64,000 bases of DNA from Lentibacter sp. XHP0401 (GCF_025751535.1 NZ_JAOWLC010000015.1:1-64000); one strand, 5' to 3'; positions 35,208-44,695 are shown, counted from the stretch's first letter. Numbers and translations are program-made. Notes: generated by a model from the sequence alone, not told the origin.

Positions 35208-35749
35208 TTAACCGGCCTCATTGTTGCGATGAGTTCGGCTACTTTTATGCCGAACTTGCGCATCTGGGAGCGGTTCAGGATATTGCCGTTTTCCATGAGG
35301 TAGAGCCAGTCGGTCACATCGAGCACATGGCTGCCCGCCTCTTCTGTCAGGCGGATTTTGTAGCGCATGGAGACAGCGTTGCCTGTTTGCTGGCCGCGGG
35401 CCTCACCGATAACATCGCTGGCTGTGGCGGTAAAAGCACCGTTTTCGCCCATTGTCAGATGCCATTTGCGCGACTGGGGGTTGCCTGAATCATAGAGAAA
35501 CTCTTCGGCGAGTGACCCTGTGTTGCCCTCCCATTCGCCTGTGAACTCTGCGGTGAAGCGGGCGGCAACGCGGCCACTTGGGCCATAGATCATTCCTTCG
35601 GACTCAAGCTTGCCGACAAGGTGTGTGCGAATATCAATCACCGGCGTTTTGGCGGCGTAGTCATCGGGCTTCTGGCTTTTGAAGGAAAAGCCCGGACGAA
35701 AGGCGATCAGCGCCAGACCGGCGATGACACAGAGCAGGAGGGTGATCAT
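35204..35749 (-). CDS. DUF3833 family protein
   Basis: A 181-residue protein with one N-terminal membrane segment or uncleaved signal (about 1-17) and a lipocalin-like beta-rich body characteristic of DUF3833. It sits between the cyclopropane synthase and SDR genes and is co-transcribed. Function unknown; membrane lipid repair or transport is a guess from context. Confidence 0.82.
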   Translation of the reverse strand: MITLLLCVIAGLALIAFRPGFSFKSQKPDDYAAKTPVIDIRTHLVGKLESEGMIYGPSGRVAARFTAEFTGEWEGNTGSLAEEFLYDSGNPQSRKWHLTMGENGAFTATASDVIGEARGQQTGNAVSMRYKIRLTEEAGSHVLDVTDWLYLMENGNILNRSQMRKFGIKVAELIATMRPVK

Positions 35750-35755
35750 GAAATG

Positions 35756-36925
35756 TTACCTTTTATGCGCGTGAGACAGCTCGACCTGAACAACATCGGT
35801 TTGGCGCATCCCGAAAGCGGCGGCGCACATCTGTAAATAGAATTGCCAGCTGCGCAGGTGCGCATCGCTGTAGCCGATCTGCTTGATCCGCTTCACGTTG
35901 GCTTCCATCCGCTCTGACCAGATGCGCAGGGTTTGCGCATAATCCTGCCCGAAGGCGTAACTTTGTGTCACTTTCAGCCCTGCGCGGCGGGCCTCGTCGG
36001 CGATGACCGCGTCAGAGAGCAGCATACCGCCAGGGAAGGTATACTGGCGGATGAAATCGGAACTGGAACGGTAGATATCAAAGTAGGAGTCAGGCACGGT
36101 TATAGCCTGAATGACGGCGCGGCCTTCACTTGCGAGGCGTTGTTTGAGCATGGCGAAGTAGCTTGGCCAATAGCGCTCGCCCACGGCCTCGATCATCTCG
36201 ATGCTCACGATATTGTCGTATGTGCCTTGCGTGTTGCGATAGTCACAAAGCTCGATAGCAGCGCGGCCATCGAGGCGGGCGTCGGCATAGCCTTTTTGAG
36301 CTTTTGAGATGGTGATGCCTGTCACGTTGCGGCCGGCTTCGGCGGCACGCTCGGCGAAGCTGCCCCAGCCGCAGCCAACTTCGAGCACCGACTCCCCAGA
36401 ACCAAGGCGCGATAGGACACGGTCCAGCTTGCGGTTTTGGGCGCGGGTCAGATCATTGTCGCCGTGGGCAAAAATGGCTGAGGAATAGCTCATGCCCTCG
36501 TCCAGCCAGAGTTGGTAAAACTCGTTGCCAGTGTCGTAATGCGAACTGATATTGCGCGCCGCACCTTTGATGGAATTGGCGCGCAGGATACGATCAACCG
36601 TGCGAAACTTGAGGGTGTTCCAGCGGTTTGGATAGGCATAAAGCTCAAGCGTGGCGAGGTTGGCAATGGCAACGCTGCCCAACGCTTCGATAGACGGGGT
36701 TGTCCAGAGGCCCGCCACATAGGTTTCTCCCAGGCCGACATCGCCGCGCGCGGCGATGGCTGTGACGGTGGACCAGTCATGGATAACCATTTCGGCCTCG
36801 GCTCCGCCGCCGTTGCCGAAGCTGTGGCGGTGGCCCTCGGGGGTGACGATATCAAGGCGGCCTTCGTCGATCTGCGAGCAAGTATCGAGGAAATCATGCG
36901 CAACGCGACGTGTGAGAAAACCCAT
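35756..36925 (-). CDS. Cyclopropane-fatty-acyl-phospholipid synthase family methyltransferase
   Basis: A 389-residue SAM-dependent CfaS-type enzyme. The SAM loop VLEVGCGWGSFAE is near residue 177, preceded by SHYDTGNEFYQLWLDEGMSYS, the family's substrate-side motif, and followed by IEAVGERYW. It would methylate a double bond of membrane phospholipid acyl chains. It shares one base with the DUF1365 stop. In Rhodobacter, CfaS-like enzymes of the RpoE regulon take part in making furan fatty acids, a possible role here. Confidence 0.92.
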   Translation of the reverse strand: MGFLTRRVAHDFLDTCSQIDEGRLDIVTPEGHRHSFGNGGGAEAEMVIHDWSTVTAIAARGDVGLGETYVAGLWTTPSIEALGSVAIANLATLELYAYPNRWNTLKFRTVDRILRANSIKGAARNISSHYDTGNEFYQLWLDEGMSYSSAIFAHGDNDLTRAQNRKLDRVLSRLGSGESVLEVGCGWGSFAERAAEAGRNVTGITISKAQKGYADARLDGRAAIELCDYRNTQGTYDNIVSIEMIEAVGERYWPSYFAMLKQRLASEGRAVIQAITVPDSYFDIYRSSSDFIRQYTFPGGMLLSDAVIADEARRAGLKVTQSYAFGQDYAQTLRIWSERMEANVKRIKQIGYSDAHLRSWQFYLQMCAAAFGMRQTDVVQVELSHAHKR

Positions 36926-37671
36926 TAGCTTACTTCCTTTTCCGGTGGCAAAGGGCGGCTGCGAAAGCGCGCGCCTTTGAAATAGAGTTTGACGGCCTGC
37001 CAGTGAATGAGCACCAGTGCCCGCAAGGGGCCAGTCGGGCGGCGCAGCGCCGCGCGCAGAACGGCGCCGTTTGTGAGCGGCGCACGGGGGCCAAAAAGAG
37101 TTGCAATCAGCCCCTCCTCGCCATTCTCGTGCGCGATGCGGATCGAAATACGCGTGGGCGTAATGTCATAATTGAATAGGTAGCTGCCCTGCACGTCCTG
37201 AAACGGCGAGACGTGAAAGATCTTTTTCGCCACGATACGGTCTTGCTTGCGGATAGGCGCAAAGCCTTCGCGCGCGCAGACATAGCTGTGACGGTCTCCC
37301 ATAGTGTTTGACACTTCGGCGATCACGGCCACAAGATCGGCCCCCATGAAGGCGAGCCAGAAACTCACAGGGTTGAAGACATAGCCGAGAAAGCTTGGCT
37401 GCGTCAGCAAAAGGATGCGGCTTGGCGTGAGGCCTTCCCGTGCGAAAACCTCTTTGGCCCACGGCAGGCCCCTGCCCTCTTTCGGCGCGCCGCCGTGGTT
37501 TTTGTCGTGTACCGAAGCGAGATTGAAGCGGTTGCGCGAGAACAGCCCTAGCCGCGAGGGTGCTTCAGGATCAATCAGCACATAGTCCACACCGTAGCGG
37601 AAGGCGTTGTGGACGCTGCCGCGGCGGGCGTGGGTTGTGGCCCCTGCAATGTGTTCCGGCGCGAAGTTCAT
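36925..37671 (-). CDS. DUF1365 domain-containing protein
   Basis: A 248-residue DUF1365 protein (HNAFRYGVDYVLID, LLTQPSFLGYVFNPVSFW, FHVSPFQDVQGSYLF blocks). This family nearly always lies between an amine-oxidase-like flavoprotein and a CfaS gene, exactly as here. It overlaps the flavoprotein gene by 4 nt. Biochemical role not established; lipid modification is inferred. Confidence 0.9.
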   Translation of the reverse strand: MNFAPEHIAGATTHARRGSVHNAFRYGVDYVLIDPEAPSRLGLFSRNRFNLASVHDKNHGGAPKEGRGLPWAKEVFAREGLTPSRILLLTQPSFLGYVFNPVSFWLAFMGADLVAVIAEVSNTMGDRHSYVCAREGFAPIRKQDRIVAKKIFHVSPFQDVQGSYLFNYDITPTRISIRIAHENGEEGLIATLFGPRAPLTNGAVLRAALRRPTGPLRALVLIHWQAVKLYFKGARFRSRPLPPEKEVS

Positions 37672-38960
37672 ACCTTAACGCTTTCGATTGCGCTGCGCTC
37701 TATTTCGCGCGCGACATGCACGGCGCTGGCGAAGCCGTCTTCATGAAACCCGTGCCGCAACCAAGCGCCGGCAAACCATGTGTTGCGTGTGCCTTGGGCC
37801 GCCTTGATCTCTTGTTGAGCCTTCAGAGCGGGCCCGTCAAAGACAGGGTGACGGAATGTCTTTGTATCATAAATCAGTGCGTCGCGCACGGGTTTGTAAG
37901 GGTTGAGCGATACAAAGAGCGGATCGGCCTCAGGGATGTTTTGCAGGCGGTTCATCCAGTAGGTCACGCCGATAGAGGGGGCCTCTACGCTGCCATTGGC
38001 TTTGTAGACCCAGCTTGACCAGCACGCACGGCGCTTGGGCATCTGGTCTGTGTCGCGGTGCAGGATCATCCGGTTGTCCTGATAGCCTATGGCGCCGAGC
38101 ATACGTGTTTCCTCAGCGCTCGGATCGGCGAGGAGCTTCAGCGTATCGTCGGAGTGGCACGCCATGATGACCTGATCAAAACGCTCCGTGCCGCCTTTGG
38201 CGTTGATCGTCACGCCATCCGCATCGCGCTTTACGTGACTGATAGGGGTGGCGGTGCGCAGCTTGACGCCTGTGGCGCGCAGGTGACGCTCTAGGCTTGT
38301 GACATACTGAATAGAGCCGCCCGAAACCGTATACCACTGGTGCTGGTTGGTGGCTGACAGCAGCGCATGGTTGGAAAAGAAGCGCACAAGGGAGCGCGCG
38401 GGAAAATCGCGGATCTCTTGCGTGGGGCTTGACCAGATCGCGCCGCAGATGGGCATAAGGTAATATCGCTGAAACCACGCGCCAAGGCCGAGCTCATCCA
38501 TCAACTCGCCGATTGTCATATCATCTGAAGTGGCCGTTGCTTCGGCGCGGGCGTTGAACCTGAGAATATCGCGGATCATCCGCAGGTAACCGGGGCGGAG
38601 GGCGTTGCGGCGCTGGCCAAAGAGGTTGCCCAGCGATTGCAGACCATACTCCACACGGCCCTCGTCAATCGTTGCGCCAAAGCTCATGTTTGATTTTTCG
38701 ACCGGCACATCAAGGTCATGGAACATGCGGGTGAGGTGCGGATAATTCACGTAGTTGAACACGATAAACCCCGTATCAACCGGCTGATCCCCCTTGAGCC
38801 CTGCAAGCTTGGTGCGGGCATGTCCACCAAGGCGCGGCGCGGCCTCGTAAAGCGTTACGTCATGCCGGGGGGAAAGTTTATAGGCCGCAGCCATGCCGGA
38901 AATGCCGCCGCCGACGATGGCAATCCGCTGGCGCTTGGGGGGTGGTGCATCAAAAGACAT
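37668..38960 (-). CDS. FAD-dependent amine-oxidase-like oxidoreductase
   Basis: A 430-residue flavoprotein with an N-terminal dinucleotide motif IAIVGGGISGMAAAY (about 13-27) and the flavin-containing amine oxidase/desaturase pattern. ATG 38960, preceded by AAGCGGAG, is the start; the frame continues upstream through the promoter region without coding character. First gene of the operon 38960-34482, immediately downstream of an RpoE-type promoter. Confidence 0.9.
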   Translation of the reverse strand: MSFDAPPPKRQRIAIVGGGISGMAAAYKLSPRHDVTLYEAAPRLGGHARTKLAGLKGDQPVDTGFIVFNYVNYPHLTRMFHDLDVPVEKSNMSFGATIDEGRVEYGLQSLGNLFGQRRNALRPGYLRMIRDILRFNARAEATATSDDMTIGELMDELGLGAWFQRYYLMPICGAIWSSPTQEIRDFPARSLVRFFSNHALLSATNQHQWYTVSGGSIQYVTSLERHLRATGVKLRTATPISHVKRDADGVTINAKGGTERFDQVIMACHSDDTLKLLADPSAEETRMLGAIGYQDNRMILHRDTDQMPKRRACWSSWVYKANGSVEAPSIGVTYWMNRLQNIPEADPLFVSLNPYKPVRDALIYDTKTFRHPVFDGPALKAQQEIKAAQGTRNTWFAGAWLRHGFHEDGFASAVHVAREIERSAIESVKV

Positions 38961-38984
38961 GTGAACTCCGCTTGAATATGAAGA

Positions 38985-39013
38985 GGTTACGCGCCGTTCT
39001 GACGGGCAGATCA
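38985..39013 (-). promoter_or_regulatory. RpoE-type promoter for the flavoprotein-CfaS operon
   Basis: On the minus strand TGATCT (39013-39008), 18 nt, then TAACC (38989-38985). This matches the TGATC(C/T)-N18-TAA pattern associated with RpoE of RpoE-ChrR systems. It begins transcription about 20 nt upstream of the gene. Confidence 0.65.
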
Positions 39014-39031
39014 TAATGAGAGATAAAAAAA

Positions 39032-39060
39032 TGATCCGGTCACGAAAGGACGGCGTAATG
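39032..39060 (+). promoter_or_regulatory. RpoE-type autoregulatory promoter for rpoE-chrR
   Basis: TGATCC (39032-39037), 18 nt, then TAATG (39056-39060): same architecture as the divergent promoter 19 bp away. Transcription would start near 39067, so the ATG at 39066 cannot serve as a normal start and translation should begin further in. Confidence 0.7.
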
Positions 39061-39164
39061 AGGTTATGTTGCACCTTGAAACACAACCCGACTTTGCACC
39101 TGCTCCGCCTCTTGCTAGGGTGGAAAGAACGCGCATTTCTCCTCCCGTTCAAGGTGAACCGAAT

Positions 39165-39719
39165 TTGAAGACTTACTCTACAGAGACCGAACTCATGCTT
39201 GCGGTGCGCGACCAGAGAGACAAGCGGGCTTTCGGCAAGCTCTTTGACCATTTCGGCCCGCGGCTGAAAGGAGTTGCGATGCGATCCGGTCTCAGCTCCG
39301 GCCAGGCCGAAGACATGGTGCAGGACGTGATGCTGACGCTCTGGCGCAAGGCGCATCTGTTTGACCCGACACGCGCGCAAGTGTCGAGTTGGCTCTACCA
39401 GATAGCGCGGAACCGGCAGATCGATATTCTGCGCAAGGAAAATCGCCCTATGCCCGAGGCATTGAAAGCCGAGAGCGAAGCGGGCGACGAGAACACCGCC
39501 GAGGCACTCGGGCTTGAACAGGAGGTGAGCGCACTCAAACAAGCGCTGGCCAAGCTGAAGCCCGCACAAAGAGAGATGGTTGAAAAAGCCTATCTCGGAG
39601 AGCTGTCACACGGCGAGATAGAGGCCGAAACGGGCCTGCCACTGGGGACAATCAAATCGCGCATCAGGCTCGGGCTTGAGAAACTGCGCCACGAACTGGA
39701 CGGAATACGCAAGACATGA
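39165..39719 (+). CDS. rpoE: ECF sigma factor RpoE (ChrR-controlled, singlet-oxygen type)
   Basis: Alternative sigma factor with region 2 (AFGKLFDHFGPRLKG to MVQDVMLTLWRKA) and region 4 (LKPAQREMVEKAYLGELSHG, LPLGTIKSRIRLGLEKL). TTG 39165 is proposed because AAGGTG precedes it by 8 nt and the RpoE promoter places the mRNA start near 39067; an in-frame ATG at 39066 and another at 39195 are alternatives. The 4-nt overlap with chrR gives stoichiometric synthesis with its anti-sigma factor. Likely role: response to singlet oxygen or organic peroxide. Confidence 0.9.
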   Translation: MKTYSTETELMLAVRDQRDKRAFGKLFDHFGPRLKGVAMRSGLSSGQAEDMVQDVMLTLWRKAHLFDPTRAQVSSWLYQIARNRQIDILRKENRPMPEALKAESEAGDENTAEALGLEQEVSALKQALAKLKPAQREMVEKAYLGELSHGEIEAETGLPLGTIKSRIRLGLEKLRHELDGIRKT

Positions 39720-40348
39720 CGATCAAACATCATATCCCCGATGCGCTGATGCTGGAGTATGCCAGCGGGCGTCTGCCCGAACCCTTCGCACTTGTCGTTG
39801 CCGCGCATGTGTCGCTTTGCGATGAATGCCGCGCTCGGCTAGCCGCGCACGAGATGGCTGGCGGCGCCGTTATGGAGGCCCATGAGGGCGCTGAACTGTC
39901 TGGAGATCTGCGCAACAACGTCATGGCCATGCTGGACGATGCTGTGGAAGAGGCGCCTGTCTACGAGCGCTCCGGTATTTTCCCGGCTCCTGTTATGGAG
40001 GCCCTCAAGGGCCGCCCGCCAAAGTGGAAGCCCTTGGGTCGTGGCGTGCGCCAGTCGATCCTGAGCCACAACACATCAGGCTCCGTGCGCTTGCTCTATA
40101 TTCCGCCGGGACTTGATATGCCTGAACACACCCATGGAGGACTCGAGCTGACATTGGTGCTGCAAGGGGCTTTCAGTGATGAAGGCGGGCGCTTTGGTGT
40201 GGGCGATGTTGAAGTTGCGGACGATGATGTGGATCACCAGCCTATCGCGGAAAAAGGCGAGGCCTGTATTTGCCTTGCAGCCACGGATGCTTCGTTGAAG
40301 TTCAATTCATTCCTGCCAAAGCTCTTCCAGCCTATCTTCCGTATCTAG
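39716..40348 (+). CDS. chrR: Anti-sigma factor ChrR (zinc anti-sigma domain + cupin)
   Basis: A 210-residue two-domain regulator. The N-terminal zinc anti-sigma domain has His6, His31, Cys35 and Cys38 (HVSLCDEC), the same positions as the zinc ligands of Rhodobacter ChrR. The C-terminal cupin keeps its metal ligands: His138, His140, Glu144 and His174 (PEHTHGGLE and DDVDHQP). ChrR holds RpoE inactive until singlet oxygen or peroxide triggers its loss. All key residues are present, so the switch should work. Confidence 0.95.
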   Translation: MTIKHHIPDALMLEYASGRLPEPFALVVAAHVSLCDECRARLAAHEMAGGAVMEAHEGAELSGDLRNNVMAMLDDAVEEAPVYERSGIFPAPVMEALKGRPPKWKPLGRGVRQSILSHNTSGSVRLLYIPPGLDMPEHTHGGLELTLVLQGAFSDEGGRFGVGDVEVADDDVDHQPIAEKGEACICLAATDASLKFNSFLPKLFQPIFRI

Positions 40349-40349
40349 G

Positions 40350-40454
40350 TTTTTTCTTGCCGAAAATATCCTAGGGGGAGGATTCAAAAGCTCTAAAGCT
40401 TTTGAATCAGGGGGACTAGTCCCCCAGTTGGTCGGATTTTCGCGAAGCGAAAAT
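40350..40454. repeat. Dispersed hairpin repeat, copy A, with extra hairpin
   Basis: The core at 40367-40416 is identical over 50 nt to copy B at 45789-45838 in the opposite direction. It contains a perfect hairpin with 12-bp arms (40381-40392 / 40397-40408, loop CTAA), then the 16-bp palindrome GGGGGACTAGTCCCCC (40410-40425), then a third hairpin ATTTTCGC-GAA-GCGAAAAT (40436-40454). It fills the gap between the convergent chrR and sitD genes and may act as a bidirectional terminator. Confidence 0.75.
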
Positions 40455-40462
40455 TCGAAGCT

Positions 40463-41290
40463 TCAAACAGCCGAACGCGCCTTGTTCTGCGCCAGCTTGC
40501 GCACAAACGCCATGATGAACATCGCCGTTTGAATGAGAATAATGGTTGGAGCAGGGGCACTATCAATGAAGAAGCTGAGATAGACACCCAAGAGCGACGA
40601 CCCCAGACAAACCAGCACCGAGACCCAGAGCATGGTGCGGAACTCGCGCACCAGCAAAAACGCAATCGCACCGGGGGCGATGAGCAGGCCGATGGCAAGA
40701 ATGAGACCCACGGCAGAGAGTGTCGCCACGATGGTGGCCGAAAGAGCTGTGAGAAGCCCATAGTGCAGCCAGAGCACGGGCAGGCCCGAGGCCTGCGCCT
40801 GGGCGGGGTCAAAGGCGTGCAGGAGCAGGTCTTTCCATTTGATCAGAAGCGCAGCCGAGACAAGCACGGCGATGATGCCTGTGGTCCAGAGTTCGCTCGT
40901 GGAAATGCCGAGCATGTTGCCGAAGAGGATGTGATTGAGGTGTGCGTTTGTCTCGATGCTCACGTAAAGCACAATCCCGAGGCCGAACATGCCCGAGAAG
41001 ACAACGCCCATGACCGTGTCTTGCTTCACGCGGCTGTGCTCGGAGAGGTAGCCTGTGGCCAGCGCGCAGACCATGCCGGCGGCGAAAGCGCCGAGGATGA
41101 GCGGCGCGCCGAGGATATAGGCCAGCACGATACCGGGCAGCACCGCGTGACTCACCGCATCGCCCATCAGCGCCCAGCCTTTGAGGACGAGGAAGCAAGA
41201 GAGCAACGCCGTCGGCACAGAAATGAGCGCGACGATCAGGAAGGCTGTTTGCATAAATGGAAACTGGAAGGGGAGAAGCAGTTCGCTCAT
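40463..41290 (-). CDS. sitD: Manganese/iron ABC transporter permease SitD
   Basis: A 275-residue ABC-3 family permease with about 8 membrane segments. Characteristic blocks: LKGWALMGDAVSHAVLPG and GLILAIGLLIAPGAIAFLL. Last gene of sitABCD, 5 nt after sitC, of which it is a paralogue; both permeases are needed in the heterodimeric channel. Confidence 0.9.
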   Translation of the reverse strand: MSELLLPFQFPFMQTAFLIVALISVPTALLSCFLVLKGWALMGDAVSHAVLPGIVLAYILGAPLILGAFAAGMVCALATGYLSEHSRVKQDTVMGVVFSGMFGLGIVLYVSIETNAHLNHILFGNMLGISTSELWTTGIIAVLVSAALLIKWKDLLLHAFDPAQAQASGLPVLWLHYGLLTALSATIVATLSAVGLILAIGLLIAPGAIAFLLVREFRTMLWVSVLVCLGSSLLGVYLSFFIDSAPAPTIILIQTAMFIMAFVRKLAQNKARSAV

Positions 41291-41295
41291 GCCAC

Positions 41296-42153
41296 TTACT
41301 CCAGCGCTCGGCGGGTTTTGCGGCGCGCGGCCAGCCTGCCGTGCTTGGGCGCAAAGACAAATGCCAGAAGGAACAGCACGGTCTGCAAACAGACGATGAT
41401 GCCACCTGTCGCACCATCGAGGAAGTAGCTCGCGTAGGCGCCTATAAAGCTTGTCACCGTGCCGATAGCGACAGAGGTAAAGATGAGCCGCGGGAAACGG
41501 TCGCAGAGCAGATAGGCCGTGGCCCCCGGCGTGACGACAAGGGCAATCACGAGAAACGCGCCGACAGTTTGCATGGCCGCAACCACGGAAGCAGAGAGCA
41601 GCACAAAAAACATCGCCTTGAGGCGTGCGGGGTTCATCCCGATTGAGCGGGCATGGCTTTCATCAAAGAAGGTAACCATCAGGTCTTTCCATTTCGCCAG
41701 AAGCACCGCGAGGGTGATGCCGCCGATGAGCGCCAGTTGGAGCGTGTCTTCAGGGGTGATGGCAAGAATGTTGCCCATGGTGATGCTTTGCAGATCAATG
41801 CTCACAGGTGAAACCGAGACGATGAAAAGACCGAGGCCGAAAAACGAGGTGAAGATGAGGCCGATGATAACATCGGTCTTCAGCCCCGAGCGCTCTGTGA
41901 GAAAGAGCATGGCCCCTGCCGCGAGGCCGCCTGCGAGAAAGGCCCCCAGCGCAAAAGGCAGGCCGAGCATATAGGCCCCGGCGACACCGGGAACGACGGA
42001 GTGGGACAAAGCATCGCCGATGAGCGACCAGCCTTTGAGCATGAGATAGGCCGACAGAAACGCGCAAACGCCGCCCACGAGCGCAGAGACCCACATCGCG
42101 TTGAGCATGTAGCTGTAGCTGAAAGGCTCTAGCCAAAATACAGGCCAGCTCAT
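41296..42153 (-). CDS. sitC: Manganese/iron ABC transporter permease SitC
   Basis: A 285-residue ABC-3 permease with the same layout as SitD ([41 protein letters not shown]). It overlaps sitB by 4 nt. Inner membrane. Confidence 0.9.
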   Translation of the reverse strand: MSWPVFWLEPFSYSYMLNAMWVSALVGGVCAFLSAYLMLKGWSLIGDALSHSVVPGVAGAYMLGLPFALGAFLAGGLAAGAMLFLTERSGLKTDVIIGLIFTSFFGLGLFIVSVSPVSIDLQSITMGNILAITPEDTLQLALIGGITLAVLLAKWKDLMVTFFDESHARSIGMNPARLKAMFFVLLSASVVAAMQTVGAFLVIALVVTPGATAYLLCDRFPRLIFTSVAIGTVTSFIGAYASYFLDGATGGIIVCLQTVLFLLAFVFAPKHGRLAARRKTRRALE

Positions 42154-42998
42154 TGCTCGCGCTCCTGCCGTTGTGTCTGTTCGCCGTATTGCACGAAGGG
42201 GCGTTCATCATCTGTGAGGATGGTCACGGCGCGCTCATCGCTGTCTTCGTGAAGTGTGTCGCCGCCGATTGTAATGTGACGGAGCACGCCGCCGAAGGCT
42301 TCTTCAAGGTTGTCACGAGTGAAGACCTCATCGGTGTGGCCGTAGGCCAGAACAGTCCCCTTCACCAGCACTGTGCGGTCACAGAATTCGGGGACAGAGC
42401 CCAAGTTGTGCGTTGCAACAAGCATAACGCGGCCTTCATCGCGCAGCTCACCGAGGAGCTCGATAATCTGGTTTTCGGTCGTCACATCGACGCCTGTGAA
42501 CGGTTCGTCGAGCAAGATCACCTGACCCTCTTGCGCCAGCGCTCGGGCGAGAAAAACGCGCTTGCGCTGCCCGCCTGAAAGCTCGCCGATCTGGCGCTTG
42601 CGAAACTCTTGCATGTTGACGCGGGTGAGAGCGAGATCAACCGCATCGTGATCGGCCTGCTTCGGGCGGCGCAGGAAGCCCATGTGGCCGTAGCGGCCCA
42701 TCATCACCACATCTTCGACCAGCACAGGGAAGGCCCAGTCGACCTCCTCGGCTTGAGGCACGTAAGCGACGAGGTTTGATCTGAGCGCCTCTTTTACAGG
42801 CTTGCCGAGAAGCGTTATTTCGCCCTTGGAGATCGGCACGAAGCCCATGATCGCCTTGAACAGCGTTGATTTGCCCGCGCCGTTCACGCCGACAAGTGCT
42901 GTGACCGTGCCACGGGGGATTTCAAAGCTGGCATCGCGCAGGGCCGTGTGCCCGTTGCGGTAGGTGACGGTGACGCCGCTGGCGCAGATGCCTTGCAT
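42150..42998 (-). CDS. sitB: Manganese/iron ABC transporter ATPase SitB
   Basis: A 282-residue ATPase: Walker [17 protein letters not shown] (about 37-52), signature [16 protein letters not shown], Walker [13 protein letters not shown]. The C-terminal tail of about 35 residues is acidic and charged (ending QTQRQEREQ). One base shared with the sitA stop. Confidence 0.92.
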   Translation of the reverse strand: MQGICASGVTVTYRNGHTALRDASFEIPRGTVTALVGVNGAGKSTLFKAIMGFVPISKGEITLLGKPVKEALRSNLVAYVPQAEEVDWAFPVLVEDVVMMGRYGHMGFLRRPKQADHDAVDLALTRVNMQEFRKRQIGELSGGQRKRVFLARALAQEGQVILLDEPFTGVDVTTENQIIELLGELRDEGRVMLVATHNLGSVPEFCDRTVLVKGTVLAYGHTDEVFTRDNLEEAFGGVLRHITIGGDTLHEDSDERAVTILTDDERPFVQYGEQTQRQEREQ

Positions 42999-43882
42999 TA
43001 TTTGGCTCCTTTGAGGCCGTTCGCGACCGTTTCTGTGGTGACGCGGAGAAGGTCAAGATAGGTTGGCACGGGGCCGTCTGCTGTGCTCAGGCTATCGACA
43101 TAGAGCACGCCTCCGTAGGCTGCGCCTGTTTCGCGGGCGACTTGCTCGGCGGGCGAGGTGCTGACCGTGCTTTCGCAGAAGACGGCGGGAATTTTGTGTT
43201 CGCGCACGCCGTCTATCACGCGGCGAACCTGCTGGGGTGTGCCTGTCTGGTCGGCGTTCATCGGCCAGAGGTAAAGCTCTTGCAGGCCGAGGTCGCGCGC
43301 GAGGTAGCTGAAGGCGCCCTCACAAGTGACAAGCCAGCGGTTGTCTTCGGGGATCGTGTCGATCTGAATCTTGAGCGGCTCCAGTGTTTCGCGCAACTCG
43401 CCCGCGTATTTGTTTGCGTTGGCTTGGTAGGTTGCAGCGTTGTCAGGGTCTGCCATACTCAGGGCTTTTTCAATATTGGCGATGTAGATGAGCGCATTTT
43501 CAAGCCCCATCCACGCGTGCGGGTTGGCCTTGCCCTCATAGCTGCCAGAGCCGATCGAGATCGGCTCGATGCCCTCAGAGAGCGTGGCGGAAGGGACATC
43601 GCCCAGATTGGCGAGGAACTGCTCGAACCAGAGCTCGAGGTTGAGACCGTTCCACAGGATAAGGTCCGCATCGGAGGCACGGACGATATCACGGGGGGTC
43701 GGCGAGTAGCCGTGAATTTCGGCGCCGGGCTTGGTGACGGAGACAACCTCAGCCGCCTCACCTGCCACGTTTTGCGCCATGTCGGCAAGCACCGTGAAGG
43801 TTGTGACAACTTTGAGCTTGTCTTCGGCCAAGGCGGCCGAAGCCGTGAAGAGAGCCGTTGAGAAGGCGAGTGAGCGGATCAT
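42998..43882 (-). CDS. sitA: Manganese/iron ABC transporter substrate-binding protein SitA
   Basis: A 294-residue cluster A-I (ZnuA/SitA-type) binding protein. A 19-residue signal peptide ends ALA|ED. Metal ligands can be placed: His in EIHGYSPTP, His in KANPHAWMG, Glu in FCESTVS and Asp in VLYVDSLS, the His/His/Glu/Asp set of manganese- or iron-binding SitA/PsaA proteins. There is no His-rich loop, arguing against zinc. First gene of sitABCD, preceded by a Mur/Fur-like palindrome. Confidence 0.93.
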   Translation of the reverse strand: MIRSLAFSTALFTASAALAEDKLKVVTTFTVLADMAQNVAGEAAEVVSVTKPGAEIHGYSPTPRDIVRASDADLILWNGLNLELWFEQFLANLGDVPSATLSEGIEPISIGSGSYEGKANPHAWMGLENALIYIANIEKALSMADPDNAATYQANANKYAGELRETLEPLKIQIDTIPEDNRWLVTCEGAFSYLARDLGLQELYLWPMNADQTGTPQQVRRVIDGVREHKIPAVFCESTVSTSPAEQVARETGAAYGGVLYVDSLSTADGPVPTYLDLLRVTTETVANGLKGAK

Positions 43883-43938
43883 TTTTGTCTCCTGTTAGTG
43901 TCTTGGCATGTGTTGCTCGTGGAGTCAAAAAACTGTTA

Positions 43939-43961
43939 TTGCAAATCATTCTCATTTGCAA
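43939..43961. promoter_or_regulatory. Mur/Fur-type metal-responsive operator upstream of sitA
   Basis: TTGCAAAT-N7-ATTTGCAA, perfect 8-bp arms, 57 bp upstream of sitA. In alphaproteobacteria such TGCAAAT palindromes are bound by the Fur homologue Mur to repress manganese uptake. It also lies 66 bp upstream of the divergent SDR gene. Confidence 0.75.
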
Positions 43962-44026
43962 GTGGAGCTTTAAGCTGTCGATCTTTGGCCACTTGCAATG
44001 ACTGATTGTGGGCTTAGGGTGAGAAC

Positions 44027-44695
44027 ATGAGAGAGAAAGCCCTGATCATCGGAGCGTCTGGCGGCATTGGCGCGGCTGTAGCGCATGAACTTGAAACGCA
44101 CGGCTGGGATGTTGCGCGGTTGTCGCGCGCCATGGACGGGCTTGATGTGCGCGAGCAAGCGAATGTGGACTCGCATTTGGGCGCGCTGGAGGGGCCATTC
44201 CAGCTGGTTCTTATGGCTTCCGGCATTCTGGCTTCCGAGGGTGCGGCCCCCGAAAAAGCGCTGAGCCATATACGGCAGAAAAGCTTTGAAGAGGTCTTCA
44301 AGGTCAATACCTTCGGGGTTGCTTATGTGCTTGGTCATGCCCCGAAACTATTGCCGAAGAAGGGCCGTTCTGTACTAGCTGTCTTGACAGCAAGGGTGGG
44401 CTCGATTGGCGACAACCGGATTGGTGGATGGTATGCTTACCGTGCCTCGAAAGCAGCGGCAAACCAGCTTGTGCGCGGTGCAGCTGTCGAACTGGGGCGC
44501 AGCCATAAGGAAGCCATTGTGGCAGCTCTGCACCCCGGGACTGTGGCGACAGATTTTACTGCTGATTATGCGGAACGGCACAGCACCGTGAGCGCGGAAA
44601 CTGCGGCGAAGAATCTTGTGAAGGTGATGCTGGGACTGAAGCGCGAGGAAAGCGGGCAGTTTTTTGACTATGCGCATAAGCCGATTGAATGGTGA
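44027..44695 (+). CDS. SDR-family protein, CsgA/C-factor-like
   Basis: A 222-residue short SDR: IIGASGGIGAAV near residues 7-18, YRASKAAANQLVRG active site about 140-153. The compact size and HPGTVATDFTADY block resemble C-factor-like carbonyl reductases. It diverges from sitA and may be affected by the same operator. Substrate unknown. Confidence 0.88.
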   Translation: MREKALIIGASGGIGAAVAHELETHGWDVARLSRAMDGLDVREQANVDSHLGALEGPFQLVLMASGILASEGAAPEKALSHIRQKSFEEVFKVNTFGVAYVLGHAPKLLPKKGRSVLAVLTARVGSIGDNRIGGWYAYRASKAAANQLVRGAAVELGRSHKEAIVAALHPGTVATDFTADYAERHSTVSAETAAKNLVKVMLGLKREESGQFFDYAHKPIEW

